Source: Candidatus Pantoea floridensis (lineage in GTDB: Bacteria; Pseudomonadota; Gammaproteobacteria; Enterobacterales; Enterobacteriaceae). Taken from it: a stretch of 64,000 nucleotides of DNA. Position 1 is the first letter of the stretch. Each line of letters starts with the position of its first letter. The stretch is from assembly GCF_900215435.1 (NCBI RefSeq), contig NZ_OCMY01000002.1, forward strand, positions 677,573 to 741,572, in the 5' to 3' direction. Positions 18,733 to 29,616 of the stretch are shown here, in pieces. A model generated the notes under the pieces. The model was given only the letters and a program-made list of their open reading frames with translations, made no database searches and was not told the origin of the DNA. The translations under genes were made by a program, and so were the position numbers.

Positions 18733-21700
18733 ATGGACGATCGTCAACCCGTTTCCCTCGCCCGTCGCGCGCTGAGCTACGTCATCTGTTATCTGGTGGC
18801 GGTACAGCCGATGCTGCCTGCGATGGCGGCACAAATCACGCCGGTCACGCCTGGCACCCAGCTGGATGCCGCCGGTAACGGCGTGCCGGTGGTGAATATC
18901 GCTACGCCTAACGGCGCAGGCATATCCCACAACCAGTATCAGCAGTACAACGTTGGCAAAGAGGGCTTAATCCTTAATAACGCCACCGGCCAGCTTAATC
19001 AGACGCAGCTCGGCGGCCTGATTCAGAACAACCCGAATTTGAAAGCGGGTCGAGAAGCGCAGGCGATCATCAACGAAGTGGTTGGCGCTAATCGTTCGCA
19101 GCTCCAGGGCTACACCGAAGTAGCGGGCAAAGCCGCTAACGTAATGGTTGCCAACCCTTATGGCATCACCTGTAACGGCTGTGGCTTTATCAACACACCC
19201 AACGTTACGCTCACCACCGGCAAGCCGCAGCTGGATGCCAACGGTAATCTGGCCGCGCTGGAGGTGACAAAAGGCTCGGTGATCGTCGAGGGTCAGGGAC
19301 TGGACGGCAGCAACGCCGATGCGGTGGCGATCGTCGCACGCGCGACGGAGATCAACGCCGGGATCTATGCGAAAGATCTGTCGGTGACAGCGGGGGCTAA
19401 CCGCGTGGGTGCGGAGGGTTCCGTGACGCCGATTGCTGGCGAAGGTGCCGCGCCATCAGTGGCAGTGGATACCGGTGCGCTCGGCGGCATGTACGCCAAC
19501 CGTATTCATTTGGTGTCGAGTGAGAAAGGGGTTGGGGTTAACCTCGGTAATTTGGTGGCGAAACAGGGTGATATTCAGCTCGATGCCAGCGGCAAGCTGA
19601 CGCTGAACAACAGCTTGAGTAGTGGGGCGCTGACAGCCAATGCGGATTCGGTAACGCTCAGCGGCAATAACAAAGCGACCGGGCAGATCGCGGTAAATGC
19701 GCAGCAGGATATTGCACTACAAACGGGTGCGCTGGTCAGTGATGTCGGGATAGGTTTAACCGCTAAAGGTACGCTTGAAGCCTCGGGCAGCAATCTGACG
19801 GCGGGGCGTGATATTCGTCTTAGCAGTGCAGTCATTTCGGTGGATTCAGCCTCAGGCGGCAAAGCGGGTGGTGATATTCAGCTGCAGGCGCAAACCCGTA
19901 TCGACAACAGCGGCCAACTTACGGCCAGCAAAAATCTCACTGCAAACACACAGCAGTTGAACAACACAGGCATGCTGGCCAGCGCAACGACCGCGATTAC
20001 GGCAGGCAGCCTGCAAAACCGCAAAGGCGCCGCGATTTCCGGTTCAGAATCTGTGTCACTCAGCAGCAAAGGCCTTTTCAACCAAGGCATATTCTCCGCA
20101 CCGGTGCTGAGACTTGATAGCACACAGATCGATAATAGCGGTCTGATTCAAGGCTCAAACTCCCTCGGCATTACAGGCAATCGTCTGACCAACCTTGCAG
20201 GCGGCACGCTGAGCTCTGATAACAGCTTTGCGTTGAATTTGCCGGAGCTGAATAACAGCGGGCTGATCACCAGCGGTGCCACGCTGTCGCTGGGTGGTGG
20301 TAACCTCATCAACCTCGGTGAAATTAATGCGGCGGACATCGCTGCGCGCAATCTGGCTTTCACTAATCAGCAGGGCGCGCTGCTGATTGCCGATCAACGG
20401 CTACTACTTCAGAACAATACGCTCATTAACGGCGGTCAGATAACCGCAGATCGACTGGATATCGATACGGTATCAGTGGACAACGCGGGTGCGCTGCAGG
20501 GCAATCATTCTCTGCAAACCCAGGGCAAACAGCTGACTAACAGCGGCACGCTGCTGAGTGGCGGCCAGATGAGAGTCAGCGCAGACAAGCTTGATAACCG
20601 CGGATTACTGCAGGGAGAACAGCTGGCGCTCACCGCTGTTGACTGGCAAAACAGCGGCAACCTGCTGAGCGCTGGCGATGCAGATTTGACAACCGGCACG
20701 CTGGATAACAGCGGAAAAATTCTTGGTCAGCAGGGATTGAATGTAAAAGCTCACTCCATCGATAACAGCGGCTGGCTGATGGCACAGGCGCTTACGCTGC
20801 AGAGTGATTTAGTTAACAGCGGGCTGATTCAGGGCAGTGATGCACTGACCATTGCGGGCGATAAGCTCAGTAATAAGATCAGCGGCCAGTTACTGAGTGC
20901 CGGCACGCTGGCGGCTCAAGCTGACAGCCTGGATAATCAGGGCAGCATTCAGGCCGACACGCTTGATATGAAGTTGCAAAGCTGGCAGAACGCCGGCCTC
21001 GCTCAGGCGACCACGCAATTAATGGGCACGCTGAACGGCGCACTGGAAAACCGTGGCACACTGCTGAGCCAGAATGATTTTGCCCTCATCAGCAACGACA
21101 TCATTAATAGCGGTACGCTGGCAGCCGACCGACTCAGCATCACCGCACCTCAGCTGACCAACGCCGGACTGCTGCAGGGTAACAGCTCACTCTTGTTAAA
21201 TAGCGCGAGTATCACCAACGCCGCCAGCGGTCAGCTTATCAGCGGCGGTTCGTTGACGCTTTCCCCGGTACAGCTGACGAATACGGGCCTGCTACAGGTG
21301 GCTGGTGACTTCAGCATTAACGGTCACAACCTGACCAACAGCGGACGCATCACCGCAACCAATCTGAATGCAGACCTGAGCGGCACGCTGAATAACAACG
21401 GGCAGGGTGTTTTGCTTGCTCAGCGTCAGGCGGATATTCATGCCAGCGAGCTGAACAACGGCGGTTCGATTGCGGCACAGCAGTTAAATGCGACAGGTGA
21501 AGTGCTGAAGAACCAAAGTCTGCTCCAGGGTGACAATGGACTTAGCGCGGATTTCAAACAGTTCAGCAACCAGGGCGCGGGGCAGCTACTGAGCAACGGT
21601 ATTCTTGCACTTAAAGGTGCAACAGCTAACAACGCCGGTGTGTGGCAGGGCAATAGCATCGACTATCAGTTTGGATCGCTGACCAACAGTGGCACCGTTT

Positions 21701-24700
21701 ACGGTATTGACTCACTGAAAGGTCAATCTGACGGGCTGCTGGATAACCGTGGCAGTCTGACCGCGGGCGGCAATGCCAGCCTGACGGTGGGTAATCTGCA
21801 GAACAGCGGTAAAGTGCTGGCCGATCGTCTGGTGATACGCGGGAGCAGCCTTAGCAACAGTGGCCTATGGCAGGGAACATCTTCGCTGGATGCGCAGTCA
21901 AGCGGCGCGTTGATACAGACAGCTGGCGGCAAAACGCTGACTGGCGGTGACCTGCTGCTGAACGCTAACGACCTCAACACATCCGGCACAATCCAGGGTG
22001 ACAAGGCGCAAATCAACGCAGACCGCTGGCAGAATCAGGGCTCGCTGCTTGGCACCACTGATGTGTCAGCTGAGGTTGAGGGTGAGCTGCGCAATAGCGG
22101 TGAAATCCTATCGCAAGGCACGGCACAGGTCAGCGCGCAAGATCTGAACAACAACGGCTCGCTGCTGGCGGATAAAGCGATGACGCTGAGTGGCGCTGCG
22201 CTGAATAACAGCGGCAGCGTGCAGGGCGAAACGCTCGTAATTACCCCGGCCAGCGTAACCAATCAGGGCAGTCTGATTGGCTTGCAATCTCTGACTATCG
22301 GTCCGGCGCAGGCCCGCAGTTTCCGCATGCTGGCGGTACAGACGCCGCCAGCACGGGAATTAATCAACAATGCTGGCGGTCAGCTGCTGACGCAGGGCAC
22401 GCTGAACATTGCCGGGGATGTCATCACCAACAACGGCAGCTGGCAGGGACAGCAAATCCTGCTGAACGCCACCCGCCTTGCCAACAATGGCGCTATCCAG
22501 AGCGCAGGCGATCTGACGCTTAACCTCAGTGAGGCGCTGACGTCCGCCTCCGGCAGCAAAATCACGGCGAACGGCAATGCCGCGCTCAACGCACTCAGCC
22601 TCACCAATCAGGGGCAGTGGATTGCCCGCAACCTGACGTTACAGGGTGCAACGCTTAACAACGGCGGCGAGATATCGGGCGTTGAAGGGCTGACCACCAC
22701 GCTGTCGGGCGCGCTGACGCAGCAGCAAAACGCGGCGCTGCTGAGCGGTGGCACGCTGGATGTGCATGCAGCCACCGTGGATAACGCGGGCCGGATGCAG
22801 GGTAAGAATCTGTTACTTAGCAGCAGCGGCGTCACCAACAGCGGGCGCCTGCAGGGCGACAGCAGCCTGCAGCTGAACGCCGGCGGACGCCTCACTAATA
22901 GCGCCAGCGGTACGCTACTCAGCCAGAACGGCCTGACGCTGACCGCGCCCGAACTCTATAACTACGGCCTGATTCAGGGCGCCACCAGCCGTATTACCAC
23001 CAGCGGCCTGGTAAACAACAGCGGCAAAGTGCTCTCTTCGGCAGATCTCACGCTCAGCGCGCCACAGCTGGTCAACAACGGCTGGCTGCAGGCTTCGCAG
23101 CTGATCCTGAATGCGGCCAGCGCCAGCAACAGCGGCACGTTTATGGCGGATCAGCAGGCGACACTCACCGGCACCAGCCTGCAGAACCAGGGCACCACGC
23201 AGGGCGGAAACCTGACGGTGAACTACGCGCAACTCACCAACAGCGGCACGCTGCTGGGCGCCAATCAGCTGAATGTTAAAGCTACACAGGTGACGCAACA
23301 GGCGGCGGGTAAGCTGTTCAGCGGCGGTAACCTGCTGCTGGAAAGCACGGGATTTGATCAGCTTGGACAGCTGGTGGCGCTGGGCGATGCGACGGTCAAA
23401 CTCATCAATAGTTTTACCGCACGCAACACGCTGGCCGCAGGTAATCGCCTGACTATCAGCAGTAATGGCGCGATTGATAACCAGGGAACATTGCAGGGCC
23501 AGGCGCTGACGCTGAGCGCAGGCGGCGATCTGACGAACAATGGCCAGCTCACCACCGGAACCGGCGACAGCAGCCTGAGTAGTAACCGCATCAGCATGAA
23601 CGGTGCGGGCACGCTGCAGGGCGGTGGCAATGTTGCGCTGATCAGCCGCAGTGACGTCACGCTCAACGGCTTTACCGGCACGCGTGGTAACCTCACCGTT
23701 TCCTCGCCGGGCAGCATTGTGAATACGGCGCTGCTGTATGCCGGGCAGAATCTCTATCTTTACGCCAACAGCATTAAAAACCAGCGCGGCGATATGCTGG
23801 CGGGCAACAGTGTGTGGATGCAGCACGACGCGGCGGGCAATGCCAATGGCGAGGTGATCAATACCTCGGGGAATATTGAGTCGCAGAATGGTGATATCAC
23901 AGTGCGAACGGCCAATCTGCTCAATCAAAGAGAGGGCCTTACCACCCAGCAGAATACACAGCAAATATCAGGACTGCCTGCGGGGGTTGGAGGCGCATCG
24001 ATAAAGTATCAGTTGAGCAAGATGAATGTAGATGATTTGGGCTATTACACCATCCATGTTCGAACGGGCGGCAGCCCTGGTAAAGGCAATGGTTCAGATG
24101 ATGATTACTTCTATCTGGCTCCCAATGCACAGGCAGCTGTCAAACGTTATCTAACAGAGACAACCACGGTGACGGCTCAGGCTAATGGAGGCAGTGGACG
24201 TATCTCTGCAGGGCGAAATCTCGATGTCACCGCAGGCCAGCTCAACAACCTCGCAAGCTCACTTCTGGCAGGTAACTCAATTTCACTCAGTGGTACCACG
24301 CTCAATAATCAATCCTGGGTAAATGGAGTAACCAGTACTTACCTGACTTACAACTATGATGGGCGGATTGGCGTAAACAAGCTGAATGATAGCCGTAACA
24401 TGCAATACTTTTCTCCGACTTCAGAGTACTCACCTTTCAGGGGAAACGACTCATCTGCAACAGTGACTTATCAATTATCTTCTGCACCAGAATATGAAAC
24501 CACCTATACCGGGGACGGCCTTCATGCCGTCATTCAGGCCGGCGGCAGCGTTAACGCCAGCTTCAGCGGTGATATCAGCAACACCTCCACCACGCCCAAC
24601 GCCGGATGGGCAGGCACCACTGTCAATGCACCTGCATTAAATCACCTCGCCGCAATCAGCCAGGTGACGGCTCAGCAGCGCCAGCAACTCGCCGCCACAG

Positions 24701-27700
24701 ATAAGGTGGCGATCAATTCACCGGAATGGCGCGATCAGCTGCAAAATGCCTTGCAGCAGGTCAACGGCGGCATGTCGCTGCAAAATGCACAGCCTGAAAC
24801 CGTTGGGCTCTCAAATCACAATGGCAAACAACAGGACAAGGCGAACCTTGGGAAGGCCGCTGAACTGGCGTCAGGCAGCGCAGTAAAACCCTCGGCTCTG
24901 AGCAGCTATGGTGCTTCAGCGGTGGATACCAGCGCCTATCCGCTCCCAACCAGTGACAATGGCTACTTCGTCGCAGGCGACAGCAGCAGTCCTTATCTCA
25001 TCACCGTAAACCCAAAACTAAACGGTCTTGGGCAGCTGGACGCCAGCCTGTTTGGTGACCTCAATCAGTTGCTGGGTAAACAGCATGGCAGTGCACCACA
25101 GGAAACCCGTCAGCAGTATACCGATGTAAATACGTTCCTCGGATCGTCCTATCTGCTGGACAGGCTGAATCTCAAGCCAGACAACGATTACCGCTTCCTC
25201 GGCGATGCGGCGTTTGATACGCGTTACGTCAGCAACGTTGTGCTGAATCAGACGGGCAACCGCTATCTGAATGGCGTGGGTTCCGATCTGGATCAGATGC
25301 GTTACCTGATGGATAACGCCGCCGCGTCACAGCAGGCTTTAGGCCTGCAGTTAGGCGTGTCGCTTAGCGCGGATCAGGTTGCTTCACTGGATAAGAGCAT
25401 CATCTGGTGGGAAGCCACCTCGGTAAATGGCCAGACGGTGATGGTGCCGAAAGTGTACCTGTCCGAGAAAGATGCGGCGATGAACAACGGCAGCGTGATT
25501 GCCGGGAACAACGTGACGCTTTCTGGCGGCAACATCATCAACAGCGCCAGCAGCATTGTGGCGCAGAACAGTGTCAGCGCAGACAGCCAGAACAATATCG
25601 ACAATCTCAATGCCGGGCTGATCAAAGCGGGAGGCGACCTGCAGCTGGGCGCGCTGAATAACATCAATAACGTCAGTTCGACGATCAGCGGCAAAAAAGT
25701 GGCGCTGGAGAGCGTTAACGGCGACATCAATAACACCACCGTCAGCTCACAGTGGACGATCGGCGGCAACGGATCGATGCAGGCGAGCAAGACGCTAATG
25801 GGCCAGACGGCGGCGATTACGTCACTGGATGCGCTCAGCCTGAAGTCCGGCAACGATATCAACATCACCGGCGCCTCACTGAATGCGGGCGGCGATCTGC
25901 TGCTCAACGCCTGGCACGATCTCAGTCTCAACAATATTGAGACCAGCGAAAGCCGCCAAATCGGCAACAAGGAAACCCATAGCTCAGGTACTGAACGCAC
26001 GACGGTTTCCAGCGGCGGCAACCTGACGCTGATCGCCGGGCAGGATATTACCAGCCAGGCAGCAGCGCTGGCGGCGGAAGGTGATGTCGGACTAAAAGCG
26101 GGCCGCGATATTAATTTGAACGCCGCAGCATCCGGTTCCGGTAACAGCGAGCGCGGCAGCAAGAAAACGGTGATTAACGAAACCGTGCGCCAGCAGGGAA
26201 CTGAAATAGCCAGTGGTGGAAGTACAACGCTAATAGCAGGCCACGACATTACCAGCCGGGCGAGTGACGTAACGGCTCAACAGGACATTACGTTACATGC
26301 CGGGAATAACGTGGATCTGGGCACTGCAACAGAGAGCGATTATTACTACAAAGAAGAAACCAAAACCAAAAAAGGTCTGCTCAGCAAAAAGACGACGCAC
26401 ACCATTCAGGAAGACAGCACAACCAATGAAAAAGGCACACTGCTGAGCGGGAATAACGTCTCGGTTTCTGCCGGAAATGATGTGCTGGTTACCGGTTCAC
26501 AGGTAGTGGGTGATGGCAAAGTTGCGCTGAACGCGGGCAATAATGTCGAAATCACTGCCGCAACCAACACGGATTCAACCTGGCGATTCTCAGAAACCCG
26601 TAAAAGCGGGCTGATGGGCACGGGCGGGATCGGCATCAGCATTGGCAGCAGTAAAACGCTGCATGACGTGAAGGATAAAGGCACCACTCAGAGCCAGAGC
26701 ATTAGCACGGTGGGCAGCACCGCCGGTGATGTTTCAATTACGGCCGGTAAGCAGCTTCAGGTCAACGGGGCCGATCTTATTGCCGGTGGCAACATGGCTT
26801 TGCAGGGCGATAGCGTCGCAATCACTCCGGGTCATGATGTGCGGACGCGTGACGAGCGATTTGAGCAACGTACCAGTGGCCTGACGCTGGCGCTATCCGG
26901 CGCAGTGGCGGAAGCCGTCAACAGTGCCATTGCCGCAGCGCAGTCTGCAAAGCAGGAGAGTGACGGTCGATTAGCCGCATTACAGGCGACCAAAGCGGTA
27001 CTTTCCGGCGTACAGGCGAATCAGGCAAGTCAGCTCGCTCAGGCGAATGGTGATCCTAACAACGGCGTTGGCATCAGTCTGTCGCTGACGACACAAAAAT
27101 CCAAATCACAGCAACACCAGGCATCTGACACGGTCAGCGGCTCAACAATCAACGCCGGTAAAAATCTAAGTATCGATGCTACCGCCAAAGGAAACGGCAT
27201 CAACAGCGGAGACCTGCTGATTGCAGGCAGTCAGCTGAAAGCCGGCGGCGATACCTCTCTGCATGCTGCAAATGACATCACACTGGCTGCGGCTGCTAAC
27301 ACACAACAGACCACCGGGAAGAACAGCAGCAGCGGTGGCGGCATTGGCATCAGCTTTGGCGTGGGGTCGGGCAGTGCTGGCCTCAGTATCTTTGCCAGCG
27401 TCAATGGCGCTAAAGGACATGAAAAAGGCAACGGCACCGTCTGGAGTGAAACCACGCTGGACAGTGGAGGAGATGTGTCTATTACCAGCGGCCGCGATAC
27501 AACACTCAGCGGTGCGCAGGTTAATGGCAACAGCGTCAAAGCGGACATTGGACGTGACCTGACGATAACCAGCCTGCAGGATAGCGACAACTATGACTCG
27601 AAGCAGGTGAGCTTTGGTGCGGGAGGTAGTTTCACTTTCGGCTCTATGACGGGCTCAGGTTACATCAATGCCAGCCAGGACAAGATGCACAGCAATTACG

Positions 27701-29616
27701 ACAGTGTTCTTGATCAGAGCGGCATTTATGCCGGTAAAGGTGGCTTTGACATCACGGTTGGCAACCACACGCAGCTCAACGGTGCGGTCATTGCCAGCCA
27801 GGCAGATGCCGATAAAAACCGTCTTGATACCGGCACGCTTGGCTTTACTGATATTCATAATGAGGCTGATTACAAAACCCAGCACCAAGGTATTGGCATC
27901 AGCTCAGGCGCAAGCATGGGTGGGCAGTTTGCCGGTAATATGGCTAATACTCTCCTTGCCGGAGCCGGCAGTAACGGGCATGCAGATGGCACTACACAAT
28001 CTGCCGTGGCTGACGGTACGATAGTCATTCGCGACAAGGCTAATCAGCAGCAGAATTTAACAAGCCTAAGCCGCGACACTGAGCATGCTAACGACAGCAT
28101 CAGTCCGATCTTTAACAAAGAGAAAGAGCAAAAGCGTCTCCAGACCGCGCAGATGATAGGCGAGATTGGCGTGCAGGTAGGGGATATAGCACGGACTCAG
28201 GGCGCTATTATCGCCACGCGGGAAGCCAATGAGAAGATGTCCTCTCTGAGCGAATCAGATCTGGCTAAAGCAAAGTCTGACTGGGAAAAAGCCAATCCGG
28301 GTAAAACTGCGGGTGACGATGAAATCGCTAAGCAGGCCTGGCAGAACAATTATGATGCCGCGTTCAGTGCAACAAAGCTGGGAACGGGCAGTGCTGTACA
28401 GCAAGGCATCCTGGCGGTAACGGCTGCAGTGCAGGGGCTGGCCGGTAATAACATCGGCCAGGCAATCAGTGGCGCAGCCACCCCCTATCTGGCAGAGCAG
28501 ATTCACAAATATACCAGTGGCAACCCTGAAGCGCAGGCGATGGCGCATGCCGTAGTCGGTGCCATTGCCTCTTATGCCTCCGGGCATGACGCGCTGGCAG
28601 GTGCAGCGGGTGCCGTCAGCGGTGAGCTGATGGCAAAATTTGTGATGGGGCAGCTATACCCCGGCAAAACTGCCGACAACCTTACAGAAAAGGAGAAGCA
28701 GACTGTTAGTGCATTAAGCACACTTGCGTCGGGACTTGTCGGTGCCACTGTCGGAGGTAATACAGCTGAAGCGGTTAATGCTGCTCAGTTAGGGAAAAAC
28801 GCTGTTGAGAATAATCACCTCCATGCGGATCAGGCGCTGACGTTCGATAAAGAGCTGTCGGACTGCCGGAAATCAGGGGGTGACTGCCAGTCGGTTATTG
28901 ATAAATGGAAACAGGTCAGCGACCAGCAGAGCGCTGAAACCGACCAGAAACTAAAGGATAACCCGCTGGAAGCGGTGGTGGTTGATAAGGAACTGGCTCA
29001 GGGTGGCGTCGATATGACAGAGCGCCCCGGCTGGCTGGGCAATCTTCCCGGCGTGGACGTGATGACCAGCGAGGAAGCCAAAGCCTACGTCCAGCAGTGG
29101 AACGGTCAGGATCTGGCAAATATCGATGTAAACAGTCCTGAATGGATGAAGTATGCAGCTTTCGTATCTGATCCAGAAAATCAGGCGGCATTGGCATCGC
29201 TGGGAACTTTGGGTAAAGATCTTGTCCTGATAGCAAAAAACAGCTTTACGACAAAATCTTTATTTAAAGAAATGACAAATCAAGGCATTAAATTTACACC
29301 TGAAAATGTCGTTGGTGTTGCAAAGGATAATAGTGGAAGAATCATCTTCCTTGAGAAAGGTAATTCTAAAGCAGGTTTACAACATATTGTGGAAGGACAT
29401 GGTAGCCAATTTGCACAAATAGGAGTATCAGAAGCACGTATTCCTGATGTAGTGATGAAGGCCGTAACTGATGGTAAAGTAGTAGGTTATCAAGGGACTG
29501 GCACAGGTCGACCAATCTATGAAACCATGATAAATGGCAAGAAATACAATATTGCTGTTACCGTGGGAAATAACGGATATATCGTAGGGGCTAACTTACG
29601 AGGCTCAGTAAAATGA
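18733..29616 (+). CDS. cdiA: CdiA contact-dependent inhibition effector / filamentous haemagglutinin
   Basis: Surface-exposed TpsA giant of 3627 residues that should deliver its C-terminal toxin into contacted bacteria. Extended signal peptide (MDDRQPVSLARRALSYVICY, cut near AMA-AQ). TPS secretion domain at about 35-300, with NPYGITCNGCGFINT. A long FHA-1 array of roughly 20-residue repeats (LTNSG/LDNRG/LLQG patterns) runs to about residue 1750. A non-repetitive middle region (about 1750-2250) comes next, then FHA-2 repeats to about 3130, and a pretoxin region with VENN at 3358-3361. The C-terminal roughly 125 residues (from about 3504) are AT-rich and form the variable toxin, with LQHIVEGHG (His3551, His3556) and RPIYETMINGKKYNI. 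The stop overlaps the immunity gene start (ATGA). Toxin activity is inferred to be nucleolytic. Confidence 0.95.
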   Translation: MDDRQPVSLARRALSYVICYLVAVQPMLPAMAAQITPVTPGTQLDAAGNGVPVVNIATPNGAGISHNQYQQYNVGKEGLILNNATGQLNQTQLGGLIQNNPNLKAGREAQAIINEVVGANRSQLQGYTEVAGKAANVMVANPYGITCNGCGFINTPNVTLTTGKPQLDANGNLAALEVTKGSVIVEGQGLDGSNADAVAIVARATEINAGIYAKDLSVTAGANRVGAEGSVTPIAGEGAAPSVAVDTGALGGMYANRIHLVSSEKGVGVNLGNLVAKQGDIQLDASGKLTLNNSLSSGALTANADSVTLSGNNKATGQIAVNAQQDIALQTGALVSDVGIGLTAKGTLEASGSNLTAGRDIRLSSAVISVDSASGGKAGGDIQLQAQTRIDNSGQLTASKNLTANTQQLNNTGMLASATTAITAGSLQNRKGAAISGSESVSLSSKGLFNQGIFSAPVLRLDSTQIDNSGLIQGSNSLGITGNRLTNLAGGTLSSDNSFALNLPELNNSGLITSGATLSLGGGNLINLGEINAADIAARNLAFTNQQGALLIADQRLLLQNNTLINGGQITADRLDIDTVSVDNAGALQGNHSLQTQGKQLTNSGTLLSGGQMRVSADKLDNRGLLQGEQLALTAVDWQNSGNLLSAGDADLTTGTLDNSGKILGQQGLNVKAHSIDNSGWLMAQALTLQSDLVNSGLIQGSDALTIAGDKLSNKISGQLLSAGTLAAQADSLDNQGSIQADTLDMKLQSWQNAGLAQATTQLMGTLNGALENRGTLLSQNDFALISNDIINSGTLAADRLSITAPQLTNAGLLQGNSSLLLNSASITNAASGQLISGGSLTLSPVQLTNTGLLQVAGDFSINGHNLTNSGRITATNLNADLSGTLNNNGQGVLLAQRQADIHASELNNGGSIAAQQLNATGEVLKNQSLLQGDNGLSADFKQFSNQGAGQLLSNGILALKGATANNAGVWQGNSIDYQFGSLTNSGTVYGIDSLKGQSDGLLDNRGSLTAGGNASLTVGNLQNSGKVLADRLVIRGSSLSNSGLWQGTSSLDAQSSGALIQTAGGKTLTGGDLLLNANDLNTSGTIQGDKAQINADRWQNQGSLLGTTDVSAEVEGELRNSGEILSQGTAQVSAQDLNNNGSLLADKAMTLSGAALNNSGSVQGETLVITPASVTNQGSLIGLQSLTIGPAQARSFRMLAVQTPPARELINNAGGQLLTQGTLNIAGDVITNNGSWQGQQILLNATRLANNGAIQSAGDLTLNLSEALTSASGSKITANGNAALNALSLTNQGQWIARNLTLQGATLNNGGEISGVEGLTTTLSGALTQQQNAALLSGGTLDVHAATVDNAGRMQGKNLLLSSSGVTNSGRLQGDSSLQLNAGGRLTNSASGTLLSQNGLTLTAPELYNYGLIQGATSRITTSGLVNNSGKVLSSADLTLSAPQLVNNGWLQASQLILNAASASNSGTFMADQQATLTGTSLQNQGTTQGGNLTVNYAQLTNSGTLLGANQLNVKATQVTQQAAGKLFSGGNLLLESTGFDQLGQLVALGDATVKLINSFTARNTLAAGNRLTISSNGAIDNQGTLQGQALTLSAGGDLTNNGQLTTGTGDSSLSSNRISMNGAGTLQGGGNVALISRSDVTLNGFTGTRGNLTVSSPGSIVNTALLYAGQNLYLYANSIKNQRGDMLAGNSVWMQHDAAGNANGEVINTSGNIESQNGDITVRTANLLNQREGLTTQQNTQQISGLPAGVGGASIKYQLSKMNVDDLGYYTIHVRTGGSPGKGNGSDDDYFYLAPNAQAAVKRYLTETTTVTAQANGGSGRISAGRNLDVTAGQLNNLASSLLAGNSISLSGTTLNNQSWVNGVTSTYLTYNYDGRIGVNKLNDSRNMQYFSPTSEYSPFRGNDSSATVTYQLSSAPEYETTYTGDGLHAVIQAGGSVNASFSGDISNTSTTPNAGWAGTTVNAPALNHLAAISQVTAQQRQQLAATDKVAINSPEWRDQLQNALQQVNGGMSLQNAQPETVGLSNHNGKQQDKANLGKAAELASGSAVKPSALSSYGASAVDTSAYPLPTSDNGYFVAGDSSSPYLITVNPKLNGLGQLDASLFGDLNQLLGKQHGSAPQETRQQYTDVNTFLGSSYLLDRLNLKPDNDYRFLGDAAFDTRYVSNVVLNQTGNRYLNGVGSDLDQMRYLMDNAAASQQALGLQLGVSLSADQVASLDKSIIWWEATSVNGQTVMVPKVYLSEKDAAMNNGSVIAGNNVTLSGGNIINSASSIVAQNSVSADSQNNIDNLNAGLIKAGGDLQLGALNNINNVSSTISGKKVALESVNGDINNTTVSSQWTIGGNGSMQASKTLMGQTAAITSLDALSLKSGNDINITGASLNAGGDLLLNAWHDLSLNNIETSESRQIGNKETHSSGTERTTVSSGGNLTLIAGQDITSQAAALAAEGDVGLKAGRDINLNAAASGSGNSERGSKKTVINETVRQQGTEIASGGSTTLIAGHDITSRASDVTAQQDITLHAGNNVDLGTATESDYYYKEETKTKKGLLSKKTTHTIQEDSTTNEKGTLLSGNNVSVSAGNDVLVTGSQVVGDGKVALNAGNNVEITAATNTDSTWRFSETRKSGLMGTGGIGISIGSSKTLHDVKDKGTTQSQSISTVGSTAGDVSITAGKQLQVNGADLIAGGNMALQGDSVAITPGHDVRTRDERFEQRTSGLTLALSGAVAEAVNSAIAAAQSAKQESDGRLAALQATKAVLSGVQANQASQLAQANGDPNNGVGISLSLTTQKSKSQQHQASDTVSGSTINAGKNLSIDATAKGNGINSGDLLIAGSQLKAGGDTSLHAANDITLAAAANTQQTTGKNSSSGGGIGISFGVGSGSAGLSIFASVNGAKGHEKGNGTVWSETTLDSGGDVSITSGRDTTLSGAQVNGNSVKADIGRDLTITSLQDSDNYDSKQVSFGAGGSFTFGSMTGSGYINASQDKMHSNYDSVLDQSGIYAGKGGFDITVGNHTQLNGAVIASQADADKNRLDTGTLGFTDIHNEADYKTQHQGIGISSGASMGGQFAGNMANTLLAGAGSNGHADGTTQSAVADGTIVIRDKANQQQNLTSLSRDTEHANDSISPIFNKEKEQKRLQTAQMIGEIGVQVGDIARTQGAIIATREANEKMSSLSESDLAKAKSDWEKANPGKTAGDDEIAKQAWQNNYDAAFSATKLGTGSAVQQGILAVTAAVQGLAGNNIGQAISGAATPYLAEQIHKYTSGNPEAQAMAHAVVGAIASYASGHDALAGAAGAVSGELMAKFVMGQLYPGKTADNLTEKEKQTVSALSTLASGLVGATVGGNTAEAVNAAQLGKNAVENNHLHADQALTFDKELSDCRKSGGDCQSVIDKWKQVSDQQSAETDQKLKDNPLEAVVVDKELAQGGVDMTERPGWLGNLPGVDVMTSEEAKAYVQQWNGQDLANIDVNSPEWMKYAAFVSDPENQAALASLGTLGKDLVLIAKNSFTTKSLFKEMTNQGIKFTPENVVGVAKDNSGRIIFLEKGNSKAGLQHIVEGHGSQFAQIGVSEARIPDVVMKAVTDGKVVGYQGTGTGRPIYETMINGKKYNIAVTVGNNGYIVGANLRGSVK

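Noticed and set aside
22915..23964. Long open frame on the minus strand inside cdiA (349 codons)
   Set aside because: Antisense to the repetitive FHA region. GC-rich repeats create long shadow frames there, and the translation has no family character or ribosome-binding site.
25374..26249. 291-codon minus-strand frame inside cdiA
   Set aside because: Low-complexity Leu/Ser/Pro translation, mirror of the FHA-2 repeats; no start signal.
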